Assembly (NCBI GenBank): GCA_001724265.1
Contig: MEDY01000040.1
Span: forward strand, 1 to 64,000
DNA: 64,000 bases
Source of the DNA: Rhizaria sp. SCN 62-66
Taxonomy: Eukaryota; Rhizaria, unplaced
Direction: 5' to 3'
The position numbers were made by a program, and so were the translations under genes. The notes under the pieces are model-generated. The model searched no databases. It was given only the letters and a program-made list of their open reading frames with translations, and was not told where the DNA came from. The first letter of the stretch is position 1. Every line of letters begins with the position of its first letter. Positions 56,920-64,000 of the stretch are shown here, in pieces.

Positions 56920-58849
56920 TTAGAGGATGGAGGCGAGGTTCTCGGGCATCTCGGCGATCTGCATCTGGTAGAAGGCCTCAAGCTCGCGGAGGACCTTGAC
57001 GTCATCGTTGGTGATGAAGTTGATAGCGGTACCCTTCTTACCGAGACGACCAGAGCGGCCGATACGGTGGATGTAGCTCTCGCGGTTGGTGGAAGGAGGG
57101 AGGTCGTAGTTGATAACGAGGGACACCTGCTGGACGTCGATACCACGAGCGAGGAGGTCGGTGGTGATGAGGACGCGGGTGGAGCCGGAGCGGAAATCCT
57201 TGAGAATGCGCTCACGCTCGAGGGGCTGCATGTCGCCGTGCATAGCAGAGACGGTAAAGTCGTCCTTAGTCATCTGCTCGGTGAGCCAGTCGACACGGCC
57301 GCGGGTGTTGCAGAAAATAATCGCCTAGAATAAATAGTCAAGATATATCACACAAAGGACAATAGTTGTGAGTACAAAATTGTTATGATTGGATACGCAT
57401 TTGCACAATGCATATTACTAGAAAATATTGCACCAAGAATCTGTTATCTAGATACATTTTTCATGAAAAAGCAAATGTGCACTTTTGGGTCTTACACAGC
57501 CTCACAAAGCTGTCATTTTTATGTCGTTGCCAATGTTTTGCGTTTGCTCACGTACCTGAGCGATGGTGATGGTGGAGTAGAGGTCAGTAAGAGTCTCGTA
57601 CTTGTACTTCTCATCCTCGACGTTGACGTAGAACTGCTTGATACCCTCGAGAGTGAGCTCCTCGTTACGGACGAGCAGCTTGATAGGGTTACGCATGAAC
57701 TTCTGGGAGATCTCGAGGATCTCGGAGGGCATGGTCGCGGAGCAGAGGACAACCTAAAATAGTCATAACAGTCCAATCAAACAGATGAAGGCAAAGGGTT
57801 AAAAAAAATATTTAGAGACAACGATGTGAATGGGTTGCGATGAAACGTAGCATGAACAGAGATAAAACCGCGTTTAATCAATGCTAAAATATGTGTTTTA
57901 CATATGACAGATACTACGCGTGTGATATTGAGCGTATTCGTACCTGGACCTCGCGGTTGAGGTGCTGGAAGATGTCGTAGATCTGGTCCTTGAAGCCGCG
58001 CGAGAGCATCTCATCAGCCTCATCGAGCACGAACATCTTGCACGCACTGAGGCTGAGGCAGCTGCGCGAGATCATGTCGTAAACGCGGCCAGGGGTGCCG
58101 ACGACGAGGTGAACACCCTCACGGAGCTTGTTCATGTCGTCGCGGACGTTGGTGCCACCGACGCAGGTGTGGGAGGTGATGCGCATGAAGTCGGCGAGGC
58201 GGGACGCGACGGAGCAGATCTGGATGGCGAGCTCGCGGGTAGGGGCGAGGATCAGAGCCTGCGTCTTCTTCTGAGAGACATCGAGGGCCTGGAGGACGGC
58301 GATGGAGAAGGTACCAGTCTTACCAGTACCGGCCTAGAGTGCAGAGCAGAGAACGAGGATCGATCACGCGAACAAAAGAGATATACACAAAGATGAGTAC
58401 GTGTCAGAAAATAAAAATACCAATGAATAGCAAATAGAGATCGTCTATCTAAATATACCAATTCAACGTTGATAGCGAGCGTTGAGAGTTCTACGGGTGC
58501 GTACCTGCGCCTGGATGATAGTGTCGCGGCCGGACATGATGGGGAGGATACCACGCTGCTGGATGACGGAGGGCTTCTCGAAACCGTAGGCGTAGATGCC
58601 ATGGAGGAGGTCGTCGTTGAGCTTCATGTCGTCGAACGACTTGACGACGGCGAAGGTGGAATCGGACTCGACATCGATGTCGTTGTTGACGGCGGAGGTC
58701 TTGGACGACTCGGTCTCCTCCTTCTTGGGGGCGGGAGCGGGGGCAGCGGCAGGGGCGGCGGCGGGAGCAGCGGCCTCGGCGGCGGGGGCGGCCGCGGGGG
58801 CGGCGGCAGCTGCGCGGGGAGCGAGCTTGGAGACAGGCTTGGTAGACAT
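56920..58849 (-). CDS. EIF4A: eIF4A, DEAD-box RNA helicase
   Basis: Four exons, complement of 56920-57324, 57556-57753, 57944-58333 and 58505-58849. All introns are phase 0 and start GTACG (171, 190 and 231 nt). The product is 445 residues ending TAA. The motifs are intact: Q-motif region [13 protein letters not shown], motif I AQ/AGTGKT split by intron 1 (residues 114-121), PTRELA 146-151, TPGR, DEAD 219-222, SAT 250-252, the [14 protein letters not shown] motif and HRIGR 397-401. The ending ([10 protein letters not shown]) is the eIF4A type. As the helicase of eIF4F it unwinds mRNA leaders for ribosome scanning. The only oddity is a ~45-residue Ala/Pro N-terminal run, absent from typical ~400-residue eIF4A. 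A 12-codon upstream ORF lies in the presumed leader. Confidence 0.98.
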
Positions 58850-59928
58850 ACTGTGTCGCCCGCGAGCGGAGCAGCAACAAAGAGGGTGGAGCAGAGAGGC
58901 GCGGGAAGGCAAGGCCGAAAGTTGGAAGAACGGGAAGCAGAAGCGAAGGAGCGACAGAAAGAGTGAGAATAGATACACAAAAGCAAGGAGATGCGACTTT
59001 GAAGCATGTGAGAGCGCGGGAACGGAAGGGGACGGCGCTGGTGGCGGCTGAAGTTAGCTGGCAGCGAGGTCGGCAGCCACACGCTTAGGCATTGTTCGGA
59101 GACGAGCAACAACGAGGGTCCCGCGTGCGGCGGCGTCGGCGGATCGCGGTGGAAAGCGGCGCAACGGACACGGGAAAATAGTTTGGAGCGGGGATTTTGC
59201 GGTTGACACGCTAAGACGCTCGGGGGCGCGCGCGCTGGACGGGGCAAGGGAAATAGGCGAGAGTGCGACGACTTCGGTGGTGGGGCACGCTCTCCTCCCG
59301 CGTTGACCCGGACACGGCTCCGCGCGCTGCGGCGCAATATCACCCGGATAGAACAGATATCAGACAACCTATTGTGATCTATATTAGAACGCTTCTCTGG
59401 CCACGAAAGCGAGAAACCAATCGAGATTGCAGGCCTGCGCACCCCATCTTGCCCACCGACTGTGAGACGGCTTAACTTTTGACTGACCGACACCATTTCA
59501 TTTAATCCTGCACGTCTCATTCATTTTTTGCACTTATCAATTGCATTATACTATAGAAAAGTATTATTGCAAAATTATTACGTTGCTAAAATGCCATATA
59601 TCTGCGTATATTTTAAGGAATATGATAGTTTAGAATGCGGGCTGAGGAGCTGGACCGAAATATTCGGAACTCAACTTTCGCGCCCAAGTTTCGAGACCTC
59701 CGCGCAGCCTTCAAAGATCCCATTTGCATACCTTGCCTGATCCGTCAAGAAACTTCTGTGTATGCCCTTAGGCAACAATTTTGACTCACACATCTTTCAC
59801 CTTATTAACTCTTTCTAAGAACTCGGCCGCCCCGCACTAGCGTCCTAGCCGTTCGTCGCTCGCTCCCAACAGTCGTCCTGTTGCATCACAGACCTCACTC
59901 CCCGTCCAGCTCACAACAGACACTCCAG
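58850..59928. other. Divergent promoter region, eIF4A / primase
   Basis: Spacer of 1.08 kb. Near the eIF4A side is a 12-codon ORF on the minus strand (59054-59092). At 59468-59479 is CGGCTTAACTTT, one mismatch from the dispersed motif. The primase side is AT-rich. No further exon is supported. Confidence 0.5.
59054..59092 (-). other. Possible upstream ORF in eIF4A leader
   Basis: ATG to TAA, 12 codons (MPKRVAADLAAS), about 205 nt upstream of the eIF4A start on the same strand. It could be a translated uORF if the transcript starts beyond 59092. The transcript start is unknown. Confidence 0.3.
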
Positions 59929-61958
59929 ATGTCGATCAGTGCTGACGGCGCTACCGCCGCCCCCGCGGCGTCTAAGCCGAGCATCTACTCGCACAACGCG
60001 AGCGAGACCGGCGTGTCAATCTCCGCCGCCGCCGGCTACTCCACAAAGCTCGCTGCTAACGAGTTTAGCAAGCCCCTGCTGCAGTCGTACTACGACCGCC
60101 TGTTCCCATTCGGCGCCATGTACGACTGGATTACGTACGGCTCTACGGACGTCCTTGAGCGCCGTCGCCGCGAGTACTGCACGACTTTGCGCACGGGCAC
60201 CAACGACGAAGTATTCGTCCGCTATGGCTGCTGCCCCACCAGGTACGTTTCCACTTAGCAGGATATATCTCCGCCATATCGCAACTTTAAGAAACAAAAC
60301 CTTGCCATAGCATGTAATATTAAAGTATACATGTCCCCTCTAAGTTATACTGCGATATACGCTTATCTTGTGCTTAATATTTCATGTGTTGTGTCGGCGT
60401 TGTTTTTTTTAACCACTATTTAGGGACGATTTCCGCAAGCTGATGCGACGCGAGGAGAACGACACGATGGTGCTCAAGCTCGACATCGGCCCTGTGTACA
60501 GCATGGACGTCACCAAGCATGTTGACGCTAACTGCGTCGCTGTCGAGCGCGAGCTTGTCTTCGATATCGATATGGACGAGTATGACAGCGTTCGTACTTG
60601 CTGCACGGGCAAAACCGTCTGCCGCCACTGCTTCCAGTTCCTCATTGCCGCCGTCAAGGTCATTGACGCTGTGATGCGCAACGATTTCGGCTTCAAGCAC
60701 ATCCTGTACGTGTTTTCAGGTCGTCGTGGTGTGCACTGTTGGGTCGCAGACAAGGCGGCGCGCACGATGAGCAAGGAGGTGCGCTCCGCAGTCGTTCAGG
60801 TACGCACATATAACACTGCTTTTAACCGCATTAATGCTATGCGATTCTATTTAAACTTATATAGTTAGACTTTTGATTTATATTCACATTTTTAATTGTT
60901 GGCTTCATCGATAGTTAGTCTAATGTAAATGGTATATACTTCATTGTGTTATCCTGTCGTCATTCTTTCAGTACCTTCACATCGACACGCAGTCCAAGGA
61001 GCAGATGAGCGACATCGTCCTTCGCCACCCTACCGTGCAGCGCTCGATCGATCTTCTGGCCGAAATCTACCCCACGGTGCTTGAGACTCAGCGCATCTTC
61101 CACGATGCGACGCAAAAGGCCAAGCTTTTCAGCGAGTTTGCCACCACTCCGGGCTTTGCGCTGCCCAAGACCGGCACTGACCCCGTCACGCAGTGGTATG
61201 TATCTCGAACATATCTTTGCAAAATCAAAATATAATGTATTTGTACAAGTTATTGCACAATGATGACATTTACCTCGAGTTTGAGTCTATAAAATGAAGA
61301 TCTGACTGATCTATCCTTTATTTTGTTACTTTTGACGTGCTTTTCACTGCAGGCACGCGACTGTGGCTGAGGCGCGCCGTCTCAACGCCCGCAATGTCAA
61401 GGCTAGCACCCGCGAATACGTCGACAAGCGTATCCTGCTGCATCATTTGTACCCGCGCCTCGATATTGAAGTCAGTAAGCACGTCAACCACTTGCTTAAG
61501 GCGCCCTTTTGCATTCACCCGGCCACCGGCAAGGTGTGCGTGCCCCTCGACATCAAGGTACATAAAACACGCTATATCTCATGCCGTTCTTCATATTTAA
61601 TGTATTCAGTCAATTACACCATGGGTGTGTTTATTATTCATGTTTTTTGTTCGTTTAACTTAATTTCTCACTTATATTTGCTCCATTTTGTTGTTTTGTG
61701 CGTGAATCGTACGTCCAGACGATTGACTCATTCGACCCGGACACGGTGCCGACGATGGCGCATATTCTCAACGAGCTCAACGCGGCCGACGTCAACAGCC
61801 GCGTGACCGGTGACGAAGCGGCTGCGCGCACGTCTCTCGCGCCCTATGTCAAGTTCTTCAACAAGTTTGTGAAGGATTTGCTGCTTGATGAAAAGGCGGC
61901 TGAGGGCAATGGGGCCAAGGGCGAGGATGATGACGACGACGACGATCTTGACTTTTGA
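59929..61958 (+). CDS. PRIM1: DNA primase small (catalytic) subunit, PRIM1
   Basis: Five exons, 59929-60242, 60424-60799, 60972-61195, 61353-61557 and 61719-61958. 5' splice sites are GTACGT, GTACGC, GTATGT and GTACAT, and all phases agree. The product is 452 residues, close to the family norm (~420). Landmarks are [31 protein letters not shown] with catalytic Asp152 and Asp154, zinc-site cysteines [11 protein letters not shown] (164-173), [20 protein letters not shown], and [19 protein letters not shown] followed by VPLD, which carries the third catalytic Asp. With the large subunit and DNA polymerase alpha it makes RNA primers in the nucleus. The C-terminus is acidic (Asp run). It is one of the few genes here without a large insertion. 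Confidence 0.98.
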
Positions 61959-62705
61959 TATCATATCGCGAAGTTAAGCTGAAACCGACTGGAAACACAC
62001 ATGCCGACACGACCTGCCACATCGCCCGATAATGGGGTTTTCATTGACATTGCCGACAAACCTATCACGATGATATAAGCTTAAAATTGCAATTTTATAG
62101 CTAATTCTCTCTGTACGCACCTAACTAGTAACCGGTAACGATCTGACCACAAAAGGATTCTACACAACCTCACAGCTACCTACACAAAACCAGATGGCGG
62201 CAGGATGACGGGCTAACGTGTTATTCACCGGGTTTTGAAATTGTTTTGCATTCAAATATGTACGCACTCGGACGGTTTCATAAGCCGTCATGCCAGTCTT
62301 GGGTGATGAGTAAGTTGGTGGTGGTTCTGTTCACGTTTATATTAGCTCCGTAGTCATTTTTTTTATAGTTTATTGTTTGTTTCTGTCAGGTCACTTTTGT
62401 TCCAACAAGTGTTCAATACATTCACATGTTTATTTTTCCGATTCAAGTGCTGACGATACACAACAACATACTGTATGCTATACAATTATGCCAATATTGC
62501 TATCGCTCTTGCCTTGCACTCCTTTGCATTTGCACTCAACGAACGAGCCACACTAGTGATAACAAGTCATGTGAGTATAAAAATATGATTACTTCTATAC
62601 ATTCTAGGTAATTAATCGGCACGATAGTGCTTTGTTGTTATGCTTAGTCGTTTCACCGTCGACCTGACTGTGGCTCCTTGACTCGTAGCTGCGTAGTCGT
62701 GTTGT
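61959..62705. other. Convergent spacer, primase 3' / EXO70 3'
   Basis: AT-rich 747-nt spacer. GAAGTTAAGCTG at 61970-61981, one mismatch from the dispersed motif, starts 12 nt after the primase stop. No gene is supported. Confidence 0.5.
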
Positions 62706-63928
62706 TTAGGCAGTCTCATCGTAGAACTGGTTGAGGCTGGACTCAAGCACGGGGATGCTGTACTGCACGTACTTACCGGGCTTGGTAGAGAACGTGAGGT
62801 TCTCATACGTAGCCAAAAATGTACGGTAGCGCGGCAGTATGAGGTCGATGTTCGTCGCACGGAGCTAACAAAAGAAGTGACAAACAAGAAAAGCAGATGT
62901 AAGTGAGGCAAATGAACATATATCAGCCTGAAACTTAACTTAATACAACAATAAGCAACACAAAAATACAAATTTAAAGCAATTTCATGCACATTTGTGT
63001 TCGAAGCGTCATGGTATTCGGGTAAAACGTTGACATACCTGACCGCGCAAGTCTGCGTCGGGGATGGGATATGCCCTCTGTGTGCGGTAGATCTCATCAA
63101 ACGTGGTGTTAAAGCCCGCAAACTTCCTCTTGATTGTCGGCTTGACCGAGTCCGGCACCAGTGACCCCTTACACTGTGCCAGGATCTGCGGCGCGTCTTC
63201 CACAGAGAGATAAGTTAAGACGCGTCCCCAGGTCGCCGTTGAATAAGCCGCCTGAGCCTCACGCATTTTGCCGACATACCGTACCTCGGCACCGCGGCCC
63301 AGGGCCAGGCCGGAGCGGGAGGCGGCGCGGAAGATGTAGTGGTAGTTGTTGAGCAGGAACAGCGCAGACAGGGCCGGGGCGCGCGACGCAGTGCTAAACA
63401 GGGTGATATCAAGCGAAAAGCAGAGAAAAGAAAGAGAAAACGTTATCCAATGACGTGAGAGTGAGAAATAAGAACAAATAAGTCACACAAAAGAAACTTT
63501 AGCATATGACACAATAAATGTATACTTTTGCGATTAGAGTGCGAAATATAACGTACTTTTGCGCTTGTTTCTCGAGGGTCTGCTCGAGCGAGAGCATGAG
63601 CATGCGCAGCAGCCTGTGCACCAGCGGCTCGTCGTCGTCCGCGTCATCACCCAGCACACCAGCAGCCGTGGTCGCGGCAGCGGCGGCGGCGGCGTTGGCG
63701 GCAGCCGTGGCGGCGGCACCCGAGACGGAGAGGATCGAGTCTGAGAGCTGGTTGATGACGTCAGCGTAGCCAGACAGTTGGCTGAGTAGTGTCAGTGTAT
63801 CAACGGTTAAACCGGAGACGGAGCCCTTGTTGGAGGCGCGCGCCAGAGAGGTCTTGTCGGGGCGGTAGTCGGTGATCGCTGCGTGCTGCTCACGTACCGC
63901 CGTCGCCACAGCCTCGGCCACTTGGCGC
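62706..63928 (-). CDS. EXO70: EXO70, exocyst complex subunit (3' part only)
   Basis: Three exons are visible, complement of 62706-62864, 63039-63393 and 63557-63928. The 5' part lies beyond the window. Introns start GTATGT and GTACGT, and phases fit. The visible C-terminal ~295 residues include VHRLLRMLMLSLEQTLEKQAQK, joined to an Ala/Ser stretch, then ALFLLNNYHYIFRAASRSGL, FNTTFDEIYRTQRAYPIPDADLRGQ/LRATNIDLILPRYRTFL, and the ending KYVQYSIPVLESSLNQFYDE. This order is that of the Exo70 C-terminal helical bundle. Exo70 binds plasma-membrane phosphoinositides and targets the exocyst to secretion sites. An Ala-rich insertion lies before VHRLLRM. The next intron upstream has a (CT)n polypyrimidine tract at 63942-63961 and its 5' splice site is off the window. 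Confidence 0.88.
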
Positions 63929-63941
63929 CTGTTATCAGCAG

Positions 63942-63961
63942 GAGAGAGAGAGAGAGAGAGG
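63942..63961. repeat. (GA)n microsatellite in EXO70 intron
   Basis: Ten GA repeats on the plus strand, that is (CT)n on the EXO70 sense strand, forming the polypyrimidine tract just upstream of the TAACAG splice acceptor. Confidence 0.85.
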
Positions 63962-64000
63962 GAAAGAGCAATGCAAAACAAGGATTGAGGTACATTTGAT

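Noticed and set aside
12779-62776. Recurrent GTAAGTAC/GTACTTAC octamer (12779, 32606, 45473, 50729, 51372, 62768)
   Set aside because: About six copies against roughly two expected by chance is too weak, and the word is a palindrome.
1-64000. CRISPR arrays, transposons, viral genes, toxin systems
   Set aside because: No spaced direct-repeat array, transposase, integrase, reverse transcriptase or viral hallmark was seen in any frame.

Overview
The window is nuclear DNA of a eukaryote, most likely a free-living unicellular protist. The evidence is a Pol III tRNA gene with an oligo-T terminator, at least 20 short spliceosomal introns (about 100-470 nt), and core eukaryotic genes: SLY1, VPS53, EXO70, eIF4A, the primase small subunit and MSH5. 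A four-EF-hand calcium-dependent protein kinase (CDPK) argues against animals and fungi, and the lineage cannot be fixed further from sequence alone. Coding DNA is GC-rich and introns and intergenic DNA are AT-rich. Most proteins carry very long Gln/Asn/Ala/Ser/Gly runs, many of them inside conserved catalytic domains. Every intron resolved begins GTAY (mostly GTACG) and ends CAG, TAG or AAG.

Layout. 0.3 kb: tRNA-Leu(AAG), minus. 1.0-2.6 kb: Gln/Ala-rich protein, minus. 3.1-5.9 kb: SLY1, minus. 6.9-13.9 kb: giant single-exon PP2C phosphatase, plus. 14.4-16.2 kb: secreted Arg/Pro/acidic protein, minus. 16.9-19.1 kb: phospholipase B-like hydrolase, plus. 21.0-26.2 kb: tandem CCCH zinc-finger protein, minus, followed after one in-frame TAG by a further 1001 open codons. 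28.1-31.6 kb: VPS53, plus. 32.6-38.0 kb: CDPK, minus. 39.2-42.1 kb: amino-acid transporter, plus. 42.5-48.3 kb: MSH5, minus. 48.8-53.7 kb: coiled-coil/low-complexity protein, minus. 54.4-55.8 kb: RanBP2-type zinc-finger protein, plus. 56.9-58.8 kb: eIF4A, minus. 59.9-62.0 kb: primase small subunit, plus. 62.7 kb to the window end: EXO70, minus, 5' end missing. Genes mostly alternate strands, with divergent spacers of about 0.7-1.9 kb and convergent spacers of 0.4-1.9 kb.

Functionally this is an ordinary mix rather than an operon-like system: vesicle tethering and fusion (SLY1, VPS53, EXO70), signalling (PP2C, CDPK), RNA control (CCCH protein, eIF4A), DNA replication and meiosis (primase, MSH5), secretion (phospholipase B-like, Arg/Pro protein) and transport.

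The strongest unexplained signals are: (1) a 12-bp word, CGGCTTAACTTC, found at least nine times exactly and about ten more times with one mismatch, on both strands, in several reading frames and in non-coding DNA; (2) a second iterated 12-mer, AGTGACCGTGAG, at least 12 exact copies, read as three different peptides; (3) the single TAG between the CCCH protein and a 1001-codon in-frame continuation; (4) a secreted protein built of repeated acidic / poly-Arg / VVHRPPPP cassettes; and (5) the uniform GTAY 5' splice site. Exon joins were derived by eye from splice motifs, phase and family similarity; no search was run.
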